From Bacteroidota bacterium (GTDB taxonomy: Bacteria; Bacteroidota; Bacteroidia; AKYH767-A; OLB10): a DNA stretch of 64,000 nt. Location: positions 434,001 to 498,000 of the forward strand of contig JADJOH010000008.1 in assembly GCA_016713925.1 (NCBI GenBank), read 5' to 3'. The first letter of the stretch is position 1, and each line of letters opens with the position of its first letter. A program made the translations under genes and the position numbers. Shown piece by piece: positions 1 through 8,701 of the stretch. Under the pieces are notes generated by a model. The model was not told the origin of the DNA, did no database searches, and saw nothing but the letters and a program-made list of their open reading frames with translations.

Positions 1-513
1 AGTGGTACTGAGCAACGTTCCTATGTAGTGGAAAAAGTGTACGACGGCTTTGAAGTCCGCACTTACACTTCCGTTGTAATGGCTTCCGTTGAGCAGAATG
101 GTGAGATGATGGAAACCGGAAACACGTCCTTTCGTACTCTGGCAGGCTATATTTTTGGCGGCAACGTCGGGGGCAAAAAAATAGCTATGACAGCGCCGGT
201 GGTCATGCAGCCCGGAACGGAGGCCTCTACCACACGCATGAGTTTTGTTATGCCCAACGGTTATGACCTTTCTACACTCCCTGCCCCGCAAACATCCTCT
301 ATTCGCTTGCATGAAGAAGCCGGTTACCGGATGGCCGTTATCCGATTTGGAGGCTTCGTTTCGAATAAGGATATTAAAGAAAAGGCCGACAAGCTCCGCC
401 AACAGTTGAAAAAAGAAAATATTGCTTTTGTGGATGTCGTAATTTATATGGGATACAATCCGCCTTTTCAACTGATCAACCGCCGCAACGAAGTAGGTTT
501 TATTCTGAAATAA
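1..513 (+). CDS. SOUL-family heme-binding protein, 5' end outside window
   Basis: The frame is open from base 1 and ends at the TAA at 511-513, so the N-terminus lies upstream; the GTG at 28 is only an internal codon. The visible part begins near YVVEKVYDGFEVRTY, the usual opening of the SOUL domain, where a strand leads into the 'YDGFEIRxY' motif. The segment KKIAMTAPVVMQ and the later FGGFVSN are also typical of SOUL/HBP proteins. Members bind heme or other tetrapyrroles; the bacterial role is poorly defined. Whether it carries a signal peptide cannot be seen. No operon partner is visible: the next gene is on the other strand. Confidence 0.82.
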   Translation, partial: SGTEQRSYVVEKVYDGFEVRTYTSVVMASVEQNGEMMETGNTSFRTLAGYIFGGNVGGKKIAMTAPVVMQPGTEASTTRMSFVMPNGYDLSTLPAPQTSSIRLHEEAGYRMAVIRFGGFVSNKDIKEKADKLRQQLKKENIAFVDVVIYMGYNPPFQLINRRNEVGFILK

Positions 514-807
514 TAATCTGCTTCTCTCCACCACGGAGAATAACCTCGACATTGTCTGAATGCCGACCCTCTCTCCATTCAAATGAAGTGGATTCTTCTG
601 CTACTGCCATAAACCCATTAATTTCAGTTAAGCACTAAATTCCGGAATAGTTTCTTACCGGATTCATCAAAACTTTTGGCTCATTTTGATTTATTACTCG
701 TGAATGCTGTAAAGAGGAATGGATGATTATTGATGCTGCTTTCCCCTTCAAATGAAAGCACTAAATCTTTTCAGTATGTGATTCCTGATGTTCAGCACTC
801 GGCAATT

Positions 808-1743
808 TTATTTTCTGAATTTCCTTTTTAGCTGCGCAATATCATTAGGGTCTCCAAACAAATAGAAGAATTTTAATCTCCACGTGGGTGCATTTCTCAT
901 GTCATTCCATATGTCTACTACTTCGTGAAAATTGATGTAGACCGGATTTGCTTTATTTTCAATATTAGTGGTCACACCATACAGGACCTGTTCTTCTTCT
1001 TTCTGATAGGTGTTGAACAGGCGGTCCCAAAAAATGAATGTAGCCGCGTAATTTTTATTTATATATTTTTCTTGTGAGCCATGGTGTACACGGTGATTGG
1101 ACGGGGTGGCAAATATATACTCAATAACAGGGTGTAAGCGACCGATGTATTCCGTATGCACCCAGAACTGGAAAAGCACGGCTATCTGATTTGCAACGAA
1201 GAAAATAATTGGATGAAACCCGAGTAGGGCAACCGGTATAAAGAATACTAATTTTAAATGTTGTAACCAGCTCAGTCGAAAGGATACACTGAGATTATAA
1301 TGTTCCCCGGTATGGTGTACGACATGGGTAGCCCACCATATGCGTTGCTGATGGGAGATTCTATGCGCCCAATAGCTGCAAAAATCGAAAATAATATAGC
1401 AGGGTAAAAACGACCACCAGCTAAAGTGCATTCTCCAGGGCAGTAAATTATATACCCATATCACAAGAAAAAGCAGACTAAATTTAAGTGCAAATCCAAT
1501 AGCAACATTCCCGAGTCCGACTAAAACTGAACCAATAGTTTCAGCCTTTTTATAAAGTTCCTTGTTCTGTTTGTATGAAATAAACCATTCCAGCAAAACA
1601 AAGAAAAACATGAAAGGTGCTGCCCACAAAATGATTTCAGGCGAATTACTGGAAATATCATTAATTTGAGAATAGAGTATTTTTGGTGCGCCAAACATCG
1701 AATTAATATTCAATATAGTCATATGGAAATAATTTGAATCCAT
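808..1743 (-). CDS. Sterol desaturase / fatty acid hydroxylase family membrane protein
   Basis: A 311-residue integral membrane protein with several hydrophobic segments in its N-terminal half. It carries the three histidine clusters of the fatty-acid-hydroxylase superfamily: HRISHQ, then HVVHH, then NHRVHH near the C-terminus, which together bind the di-iron centre. The family oxidises lipid C-H bonds (sterols, fatty acids, carotenoids, alkylglycerols); the substrate cannot be told from sequence. The ATG at 1743 was kept, although the first 35 or so residues before the membrane region are weakly conserved in character and an internal start is possible. It stands alone between divergent or unrelated neighbours. 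Confidence 0.85.
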   Translation of the reverse strand: MDSNYFHMTILNINSMFGAPKILYSQINDISSNSPEIILWAAPFMFFFVLLEWFISYKQNKELYKKAETIGSVLVGLGNVAIGFALKFSLLFLVIWVYNLLPWRMHFSWWSFLPCYIIFDFCSYWAHRISHQQRIWWATHVVHHTGEHYNLSVSFRLSWLQHLKLVFFIPVALLGFHPIIFFVANQIAVLFQFWVHTEYIGRLHPVIEYIFATPSNHRVHHGSQEKYINKNYAATFIFWDRLFNTYQKEEEQVLYGVTTNIENKANPVYINFHEVVDIWNDMRNAPTWRLKFFYLFGDPNDIAQLKRKFRK

Positions 1744-2215
1744 TCATTCATTTTAATAAGAGAATTAGCGGATTTTTCAACGGAGCATTCTCTGTCCTCT
1801 TTCTTTTCTAAGCCGGGTACTTCCGTGTTTGTAGAAGTGAAATGCACTTTCATAAGCTGTAATATCATTTGCACCCCGTGTCTTTACATGGGCAAACATA
1901 GTATAAAAGTTGCACATTCGTGAATAACATAGCTTTTTATAATTCTATTTTTAAGGTTACAAAAGTCGCTCAATACAAGCTGCGATGCCTTACACAATTC
2001 CGGAAGGATTTTATATAATTCACGCATTTTCATAAACGATTAAAAAGCAGAGTGCCTTTTTCACATTCCCGATTGCATAAAAATCCGGCGTTAAAATCAA
2101 TTACCCTATTTCATTGTTAACTGGCATTAAATTTCATTTAAACGAGTAGAATGAATTGCCGCTATCGCTGCACCGCCATTTTCAATTTACGCAGTGTACT
2201 TCATCACATCCTTTA
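1744..2215. other. Intergenic stretch, no gene recognised
   Basis: These 472 bases lie between the start of the hydroxylase gene and the end of the BNR-propeller gene, both on the minus strand. No frame gives a plausible protein. I saw no tRNA, strong hairpin or repeat, and no clear TAnnTTTG promoter element on the minus strand. Confidence 0.5.
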
Positions 2216-5200
2216 TCACTCTTTTACAAAGATCACCGGCACCTTGTTGCTTATCATCAGCTCATTAAACCTTTTGACATCCGTGTTCAGCATTTGTTTT
2301 AAAAGGTTTAGCTGATGATCGGCTTTCAATGCCAGTTGCTCAAAAACTTCATAGCTCTGTTTGGTCGGCTTCGTGCTGCCGGAGTTGACAATGTCATACA
2401 CACCCGCCAGTTTATCATTGAGCTGGATGGGATAATTCAGGATGTCCTGATTGGCTTTTAATTTGGTCTGATATAAAGCTTCTTCGATGGCTGTTATTTT
2501 TTTATCGATGGTATCTTTTTCTGTACGCAACATTTTCTTTAAAGAAGAATCTTTCCCGGCTTTCTCAACGGATGCATTCAACTGACTGCGTATGCTTCTG
2601 ATGTTTCCTATTGCTTTATGTACCGCGCTTATTTTATCCCTTATCTTCATAGCAAGATCAAACTGCTCTTTCAGGTCGGCATCGGAGGCGGAAACGTTAC
2701 CCGGTTTGCGCAACAAGAATGTCTGTAGGATCGAATCATTGCCTACGACCAATTTGACACTGTATTTTCCGGGAGGTGCCAATGGACCTCTCAACCCGTC
2801 ATTCCACAGGATGATGCCATCCAACTTTTCAGCATCCGGATAGCGCATATCCCAACTCATGGTATTCATGCCGCGCTTTATTTTCAACTTAATGCTGTCT
2901 TTATCCGTGTTGGAGTAAAATGATTTGATCAACTTGTTATTTTCATCAAGAAATTCCATGCGTGCCACTGTGTTGCTGTCCGGTTTTTGTTGCAAGTAAA
3001 ATGTTACCGAAAGTCCCGGTGCAGGGTTTTCTCCGACTTTTTTCTTTTCATTTTTTGAGCTTTGAATACACCAGGTGGTTCGTGGTTGAAAGAGGTGAAA
3101 CTTTTTATTGGTGATGGATTCGTTCCACTGATGAAGCAGCGAGAGGTCATCCAGCACCCAAAAGCTTCTTCCTTGTGTGGCAGCTATAAGATCATAATCC
3201 TTAATTGCAAGATCAGTAATAGGAACCATGGGTAAGTTCAATTGCCATTTCTTCCAACTCTTTCCGGCATCATTGCTTAAGTACATCCCGTATTCCGTAC
3301 CGCAGTACAAGATTCCTTTCTGATACGGATCTGCACGCAGGCATCGTGTGAAATGATCCGATGCAATTCCAGTGGTGATTTTTGTCCAGGTTGCCCCGTA
3401 GTTGTTGGTGTAATAAATGTAAGGCGTATAATCGTCCAGCTTGTATCTTGTTCCAACAGCGTAAAGTCCGCCCTTTGTAAAGGGATCGGGTTCCAGACAA
3501 TTAAACATCATCCATTCCGGCATACCCTTCGGTGTGACATTGCTCCAGTTTTTTCCGCCATCTCTCGAAACATGCATCAGTCCATCATCACTTCCGCACC
3601 ACAGCAAATCTTTTTCATAGGGCGATTCACAAGCTGCGAAAATGGTGGCATATGTTTCTACGCCGGTGTTGTCTTTTGTGATGATTCCTCCGCTGGCCTT
3701 TTGTTTGGATTTATCATCGCGAGTAAGATCAGGTGAAATTTGTTTCCAGGAAATTCCTTCGTCTTCCGTATAAAATAATACATTGGCTGCAGCATACAAT
3801 CGTTTCTTCTCATGCGGTGAAAAGAACAGCGGGAAGTTCCACTGAAAACGGTAGCGTGCACTGTCGGCACCCCGGCCAATATTGGCATCGGGCCATACGG
3901 AAATATTGTTGTTCTCTCCTGTTTTATGATTCAGCCTGCCGATGAATCCGTCATAATTTCCTCCGTAAACAATATCATCATTCAACGGATCAGCAACAAT
4001 ATGTCCGCTTTCAAACCCTGCTGTAGGCTCCCAGTCTTCCTGTGTAATACTTCCTGAGGTAAAGGAGCGATGGTTGATTCGCAGACTTGAATTGTCCTGC
4101 TGTGCACCGTAAATGCGGTAAGGAAAATGATTGTCAGTACTCACCCTATAAAACTGTGCAGTGGGCTGATTATAATACGTACTCCAGTTCTCACCACCAT
4201 CAAAGGTGATCTGTGCGCCGCCATCGTCAGCAACAATCATGCGTTTGTTATTGTCAGGGTCGATCCATAAGTCGTGATGATCACCGTGCGGTGTGTTTAT
4301 AGACTTGAAAGTTTTACCACCATCACCGGAGCGATGAAAGGCAACATTTAAAACATATACTGCATTCTCATCCTTCGTATCGGCATACACACGGCTGAAG
4401 TACCAGGCCCGCTGACGAATCTTACGTTCATCGTTGACTCTGGTCCAGGTGACTCCCGCATCATCACTTCGCATCAATCCGCCATCCGCTGCTTCCACCA
4501 TGGCAAATAATCTGTCCGTGTTTACAGGGGAGACGCTTACGGTGATTATTCCCAGCGGACCTTTGGGCATCCCTTCATTTTGGGTGATGTCCGACCATGT
4601 TACACCGCCGTCCGTAGTTTTCCAGAGGGTAGAACCCTTGCCTCCGCTTTCCAGTGAATAGGGAGTGCGTTTCACATTCCAGAAAGAGGCATAGAGTACA
4701 GAAGGATTTACGGGATCCATGACAAGATCAGATGCCGCAACAGAATCATTTAAAAATAAAATTCGTTTCCATGAGTTACCGCCATCCGTTGTTTTATAGA
4801 TGCCGCGTTCATTATTTTTTCCGAACAAATGACCAAAAGCACATACATAGACCACATCGGGATTTTTCGGATGGATGCGAATGCGAACAATATGACGCGA
4901 ATCAGTAAGACCCATATTCTTCCACGTATTCCCTCCATCAACAGATTTCCAGATACCATGCCCTTCACTCACATTTCCTCTCATGGTTTGCTCTCCCTCT
5001 CCTACCCAAATAATATCGCGATCCGAGTTTGCAACGGATACGGCACCAATACTACCGCCAAAGTATTTATCAGAAATGTTACTCCAGTTGCTGCCGCCAT
5101 CGGTTGTCTTAAAGACGCCGCCGCCTGTTGCCCCGAAGTAAAAGGTATTGGTTTCCTTCCATACGCCGGCCACCGCACCACTTCTGCCTCCTCTGGCCGG

Positions 5201-5332
5201 ACCGATACACCGCCACTTGTAGGAGGAGCTGAGCATAGAATCAGCAGGACTTGCTTTTACGGGATCAGCTTTTCTTTGTGCATAAAGAGAGATGTTTCCA
5301 ATTAATAATAGTGTAAGAAGAATTTTGTTCAT
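2216..5332 (-). CDS. Secreted BNR / sortilin-like beta-propeller protein (glycosyl-hydrolase-like)
   Basis: A 1038-residue protein with an N-terminal signal peptide (residues 1-18, ending ISLYAQ). From about residue 35 to 700 it is built of BNR/Asp-box repeats (S/T-x-DGG-x-x-W: TTDGGSNW, SVDGGNTW, TTDGGNSW, SDDAGVTW, SRDGGKNW, SNDAGKSW), as in sialidase, VPS10/sortilin and photosystem II stability propellers. The last 300 residues form a different, partly helical region with coiled-coil character. Such proteins are frequent in Bacteroidota and often named 'glycosyl hydrolase', but no catalytic residues of a sialidase can be assigned here, so enzyme activity is unproven. The long ORFs on the opposite strand are shadows. 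Confidence 0.85.
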   Translation of the reverse strand: MNKILLTLLLIGNISLYAQRKADPVKASPADSMLSSSYKWRCIGPARGGRSGAVAGVWKETNTFYFGATGGGVFKTTDGGSNWSNISDKYFGGSIGAVSVANSDRDIIWVGEGEQTMRGNVSEGHGIWKSVDGGNTWKNMGLTDSRHIVRIRIHPKNPDVVYVCAFGHLFGKNNERGIYKTTDGGNSWKRILFLNDSVAASDLVMDPVNPSVLYASFWNVKRTPYSLESGGKGSTLWKTTDGGVTWSDITQNEGMPKGPLGIITVSVSPVNTDRLFAMVEAADGGLMRSDDAGVTWTRVNDERKIRQRAWYFSRVYADTKDENAVYVLNVAFHRSGDGGKTFKSINTPHGDHHDLWIDPDNNKRMIVADDGGAQITFDGGENWSTYYNQPTAQFYRVSTDNHFPYRIYGAQQDNSSLRINHRSFTSGSITQEDWEPTAGFESGHIVADPLNDDIVYGGNYDGFIGRLNHKTGENNNISVWPDANIGRGADSARYRFQWNFPLFFSPHEKKRLYAAANVLFYTEDEGISWKQISPDLTRDDKSKQKASGGIITKDNTGVETYATIFAACESPYEKDLLWCGSDDGLMHVSRDGGKNWSNVTPKGMPEWMMFNCLEPDPFTKGGLYAVGTRYKLDDYTPYIYYTNNYGATWTKITTGIASDHFTRCLRADPYQKGILYCGTEYGMYLSNDAGKSWKKWQLNLPMVPITDLAIKDYDLIAATQGRSFWVLDDLSLLHQWNESITNKKFHLFQPRTTWCIQSSKNEKKKVGENPAPGLSVTFYLQQKPDSNTVARMEFLDENNKLIKSFYSNTDKDSIKLKIKRGMNTMSWDMRYPDAEKLDGIILWNDGLRGPLAPPGKYSVKLVVGNDSILQTFLLRKPGNVSASDADLKEQFDLAMKIRDKISAVHKAIGNIRSIRSQLNASVEKAGKDSSLKKMLRTEKDTIDKKITAIEEALYQTKLKANQDILNYPIQLNDKLAGVYDIVNSGSTKPTKQSYEVFEQLALKADHQLNLLKQMLNTDVKRFNELMISNKVPVIFVKE

Positions 5333-5416
5333 GTGTGATTTTAATAACGGCGGTAAGATATTGAAAATTTATATTCATCACTTTTTTCTGCTGCCAACAT
5401 AGATGCTTTTGAATAG

Positions 5417-5578
5417 GTGATCCTGAATATCAACGGTACCGCAGTGGTGCCTTTTCCCAATTCGCTGTACGGCAATGCCTACTATGTTTGTGTGAAATCC
5501 CGCAACGTTATAGAGACCTGGAGCAAACTTCCGGTCACGATGACGAATACGACGAATGTTGATTTTACGATTCCGTAA
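5417..5578 (+). pseudogene. Relic of the C-terminal 'LIEG' module of giant surface proteins
   Basis: Fifty-three codons from 5417 to the TAA at 5576-5578 read as the second half of the beta-rich module that ends the 1925-residue protein at 47622-53399. Matching pieces are YYVCVKSRNVIETWS here against YIAVFHRNAVQTWS there, preceded by a Gly/Pro-rich strand and followed by a VDFTIP strand equivalent to YNFTTA. The frame is closed upstream by a TAG at 5414 and no start or first half is recognisable; the dockerin-like tail is absent too. I read it as the stump of a deleted surface-protein gene. Confidence 0.6.
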
Positions 5579-5784
5579 CTAACGGTTGGGCAGTAGAGAA
5601 ATACTTGCCTGCACCGGAATAATTAATCTGTAATACCCTGAAGCGTCAATGAAGTAGAGCGAAGTACACTTCATGGATGGCCTTAGAGCATTTTGCAGAT
5701 ATTTTTTAAAACACCATCCATGCTTAGGAGCATTATTTCAAATTTTTATAGACCCCCTATTATAGTAGTAGTTGTTTTTATTTT

Positions 5785-5926
5785 ATACCCAAAGGGGTAT
5801 TATTTTTTCATAAGTCGCAATATTTATACCCGAAAAGGTATAAATATTCCCTTTTTTATATATTTATACCTTTTCGGGTATAAATATATAAATTTTTGTA
5901 TATTTATACCCGAAAAGGTATAAAAA
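5785..5926 (+). promoter_or_regulatory. Array of four palindromic operators upstream of hipB
   Basis: Three near-identical palindromes lie at 5821-5846, 5861-5886 and 5901-5926. Each has 10-bp arms TATTTATACC/GGTATAAATA around a 6-bp spacer. The middle copy is the exact reverse complement of the first; the third has one arm mismatch. A shorter related palindrome, ATACCC-AAAG-GGGTAT, is at 5785-5800. Their centres fall at 5792.5, 5833.5, 5873.5 and 5913.5, a 40-41 bp step. The last one ends on the A of the hipB ATG. HipB proteins autoregulate by binding palindromes in their own promoter, so this is very likely the HipB operator. Confidence 0.8.
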
Positions 5927-6138
5927 TGAGGCTAAATGAATTTGTAAAGTTGAAAAGACATTCAGTTCACTTGACACAACCGGAGTTAGCGGAAAAGGCC
6001 GGCATCGGCTTACGCTTTATTCGTGAATTGGAACAAGGTAAAGAATCCTTAAAACTCGATAAAGTAAATAAAGTACTGAATTTATTCGGTTTTGAAGTGG
6101 GCGCAGTTGAATTAAAGAACCGGGAAAATGATCGTTAA
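5926..6138 (+). CDS. hipB: HipB-like antitoxin, XRE-family DNA-binding protein
   Basis: Seventy residues from the ATG at 5926. A TTG-initiated form from 5896 would translate the operator palindrome itself and is rejected. The protein is essentially one XRE/Cro helix-turn-helix: LTQPELAEKAGI is the first helix and turn, GLRFIRELEQGKES the recognition helix, and LDKVNKVLNLFG the closing helix. It should act as DNA-binding repressor, and by homology as antitoxin scaffold, of the downstream kinase. Its stop lies 11 bases inside the next gene, which implies translational coupling. The adjacent palindrome array suggests negative autoregulation. Confidence 0.85.
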   Translation: MRLNEFVKLKRHSVHLTQPELAEKAGIGLRFIRELEQGKESLKLDKVNKVLNLFGFEVGAVELKNRENDR

Positions 6139-6463
6139 AAAGGCTGAAATAAGATACAATAAAAGCAAAGCAGGTATTTTAATTCAGGATGAGAATGGAT
6201 ATCATTTTACCTATGATGAAGCTTATTTAAAATCTTCATCCGCAGAGCCGGTAAGTTTAACTTTACCGTTAAGAAAAGATAAATATAGTGCTCAGGTATT
6301 ATTTCCATTCTTTGATGGCTTAATTCCTGAAGGATGGCTATTGGACATTGCAGAAAAAAACTGGAAGCTTAATCCCCGTGATCGAATGGGGCTTTTACTG
6401 GCATGCTGCAAAGATTGCATAGGAGCTGTTAGCGTTCATCCTCATAACGATTCCATCGGATGA
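6128..6463 (+). CDS. hipS: HipS-like protein: stand-alone HipA N-terminal domain
   Basis: A 111-residue protein equal to N-subdomain 1 of HipA, with the signature SLTLPLRKDKY followed by FPFFDGLIPEGW. In classical HipBA this domain is the N-terminus of the kinase; here it is a separate gene between hipB and the kinase gene. That is the arrangement of the E. coli HipBST system, where HipS, not HipB, neutralises the kinase. The ATG at 6128 overlaps the end of hipB, and the stop overlaps the next start (ATGA at 6460-6463). An antitoxin role is inferred from gene order and length; older annotation would call it 'HipA N-terminal domain-containing protein'. Confidence 0.8.
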   Translation: MIVKKAEIRYNKSKAGILIQDENGYHFTYDEAYLKSSSAEPVSLTLPLRKDKYSAQVLFPFFDGLIPEGWLLDIAEKNWKLNPRDRMGLLLACCKDCIGAVSVHPHNDSIG

Positions 6464-7404
6464 TGAGAAGATGTTTGTATTGTTATAAACCTCTGGCAGA
6501 AACCGACAACGACTTTCATGCAGCGTGCAGCAAGAAAATGTTTGGCGATACCAGGACTCCACTTCTACCGTACACAGAAAATGACCTGGAGAAAATGGCT
6601 GAAGAGGTCATTAGAAGTCATACCTCGGTCACCGGGGTTCAGCCCAAATTATCACTGCATTTAACATCCGGAAAAGATACGGATTCTACTAAACGTTTTA
6701 CAATAGCCGGCCTTTGGGGAGGATTTATTCTTAAGCCGCCTACACCACATTATCCTCAATTACCGGAGGTGGAGGATTTAACGATGCATTTGGCGGAAGT
6801 TGTAAAAATAAAAACTGTACCCCATAGTTTAATCAGACTTCAGTCCGGAAATCTGGCCTATGTGACGAAGAGAATTGACAGGATAAATAAAACAAAGTTG
6901 CATATGGAAGACATGTGTCAACTTACAGAACGGCTCACAGAAAATAAATACCAGGGAAGTTATGAGCAGATAGCAAAAGCGATTCAAAAGTATTCATCCC
7001 ACCCGGGACTTGATGTGGTGAATTTTTTTGAAAGCGTTGTATTTTCCTTCATCACCGGCAATGCAGATATGCACTTAAAGAATTTTTCGCTCATTCGATT
7101 ACCCAATGTTGGAGTTGTTTTATCGCCTGCATATGACTTAGTATCTACAACTATGGTGAACCCGGCGGATAAAGAAGAAACCGCTTTAAACCTGAATGGT
7201 AAAAAGCATAAAATAAAGAAATCTGATTTTATCAATGCTTTCACAGCATTAAAACTGGAGAAAAAGCAACAATTAAATATTTTGAATAAAATGCTGAGCG
7301 CAGAACAAGCCTGGATGGATCTTATTAAGATGAGTTTTATCTCCGAAGAATTTAAAGAGAAATACATTCATCTCATTAAAAATCGACTGGAAATACTCCA
7401 ATAA
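6460..7404 (+). CDS. hipT: HipT-like serine/threonine kinase toxin (HipA family)
   Basis: 314 residues lacking the HipA N-subdomain 1, which is encoded by the gene before it. The N-terminus has a Cys/His cluster (CLYC at 5-8, HAAC at 20-23) that could bind zinc. The Gly-rich loop reads S56-V57-T58-G59 followed by QPK, the place of the autophosphorylated S-I-S motif of E. coli HipT. The probable ATP-anchoring lysine is K92 in FILKPP, the catalytic loop is GNADMHLKNF (D203, N208) and the metal-binding Asp is D226 in YDLVST. HipA phosphorylates GltX and HipT phosphorylates TrpS; the target here is unknown. No key residue is missing. Confidence 0.85.
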   Translation: MMRRCLYCYKPLAETDNDFHAACSKKMFGDTRTPLLPYTENDLEKMAEEVIRSHTSVTGVQPKLSLHLTSGKDTDSTKRFTIAGLWGGFILKPPTPHYPQLPEVEDLTMHLAEVVKIKTVPHSLIRLQSGNLAYVTKRIDRINKTKLHMEDMCQLTERLTENKYQGSYEQIAKAIQKYSSHPGLDVVNFFESVVFSFITGNADMHLKNFSLIRLPNVGVVLSPAYDLVSTTMVNPADKEETALNLNGKKHKIKKSDFINAFTALKLEKKQQLNILNKMLSAEQAWMDLIKMSFISEEFKEKYIHLIKNRLEILQ

Positions 7405-7608
7405 ATTGTTTATGCCAGCTAACCTATAGTATTGGAAAGTGTTTATAATCTAAAGGATGGGATAGAATTTAATAAAAAGCGGACATTCCGGCTTAAAATT
7501 TCTTTTTATTCACAAATCCTGTAAACATTCTCCAATTTTAGCTTGCAGATATGCCGTTCCTGAGTAATTTCGCAGGCGGCAAAAAGCCCTAAAGTTAAAC
7601 CTCCTCTC

Positions 7609-8532
7609 ATGAGTCTCCTCGTAATCGGTACCGTCGCCTTCGACGCCATTGAAACTCCCTTCGGTAAAACAGATAAAATCATCGGCGGGGCTGCGACCTA
7701 TGCTTCTATGTCCGCATCGTTCTTTAAGAAGAATATCAATCTCGTTTCTGTGGTGGGAGAAGATTTTCCGGAAGAAGCCATTGCGATGATGCAAAACCGT
7801 GGTATCGATACACGTGGTCTTCAGATTAAAAAAGGTGAAAAAACTTTTTTCTGGGCGGGGAAATACCACGAGGATATGAATTCGCGTGATACACTCGATA
7901 CGCAACTGAATGTACTCAGCACTTTTGACCCGATTATTCCGGATGAATACCAGGATTGTGAATTCCTGATGCTCGGTAATCTGATGCCAAGTGTTCAGAT
8001 GTCGGTTTTGCAACGGTTGAAGAAACGTCCGAAGCTGGTGGTCATGGATACCATGAATTTCTGGATGGAAATCGCTTTGAATGATTTGCTGAAGATGATC
8101 TCTATGGTGGATGTCCTTACGATTAATGATGCGGAAGCGCGTCAGTTGACCGGTGAATACTCGCTGGTTAAAGCGGCGCGGAAAGTCCTTACCATGGGTC
8201 CGAAATATTTGATTATTAAAAAGGGAGAACATGGTGCATTGTTGTTCCACGGAAATAATGTGTTTTACGCACCTGCCTTGCCGTTAGAAGATGTTTTCGA
8301 TCCGACGGGCGCGGGAGATACTTTTGCGGGCGGATTCATTGGTCATCTCCATAGCTCCGGCGATATTTCTTTTGAAGCGATGAAGCGGGGTGTCATTTAT
8401 GGCTCCGCGATGGCTTCTTTTTGTGTGGAGAAATTCGGGCTCGAAAGAATCGTCGGTCTCACCGATAGCGAAGTGGATGAGCGGGTACAGCAATTTATCG
8501 ACCTCGTGCAGTTTGATATTACCTTGGTGTAA
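7609..8532 (+). CDS. PfkB-family sugar / nucleoside kinase
   Basis: 307 residues of the ribokinase (PfkB) fold. The N-terminal pattern IGGAATYASM is the substrate-side Gly-rich motif, and DPTGAGDTFAGGF is the C-terminal PfkB signature with the catalytic base at D237 and the anion hole GAGD. Length matches the family. The substrate is undetermined: bacterial members phosphorylate ribose, fructose, adenosine and others. It starts at ATG 7609, about 200 bases after hipT, and is followed at 170 bases by an envelope protein, so it is probably transcribed alone. The 246-residue ORF on the opposite strand at 7510-8250 is a shadow. Confidence 0.85.
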   Translation: MSLLVIGTVAFDAIETPFGKTDKIIGGAATYASMSASFFKKNINLVSVVGEDFPEEAIAMMQNRGIDTRGLQIKKGEKTFFWAGKYHEDMNSRDTLDTQLNVLSTFDPIIPDEYQDCEFLMLGNLMPSVQMSVLQRLKKRPKLVVMDTMNFWMEIALNDLLKMISMVDVLTINDAEARQLTGEYSLVKAARKVLTMGPKYLIIKKGEHGALLFHGNNVFYAPALPLEDVFDPTGAGDTFAGGFIGHLHSSGDISFEAMKRGVIYGSAMASFCVEKFGLERIVGLTDSEVDERVQQFIDLVQFDITLV

Positions 8533-8701
8533 GCCATTGTTTAGAGTCGATGGAGAATTCTTGCAGAAGGCGAGAATCATATTGATTCACCTTCATGTTT
8601 CTGTTATTCAAATGGGGTTGATAGGGCTGGTCTAATCGTCATAAAGATTCAGAAGTAAAATTTATTGCTTATTTTTAGCAGGAAGAATAGCTCTAACAAC
8701 A

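Noticed and set aside
4829..5305. 158-codon plus-strand ORF
   Set aside because: Antisense to the BNR-propeller gene; no domain sense and no start signal.
5693..5923. 76-codon plus-strand ORF over the operator array
   Set aside because: Made of translated palindromes; ends just before the true hipB start.
7510..8250. 246-codon minus-strand ORF
   Set aside because: Lies antisense to the PfkB kinase, whose motifs are clear; His/Arg-rich text typical of a shadow frame.
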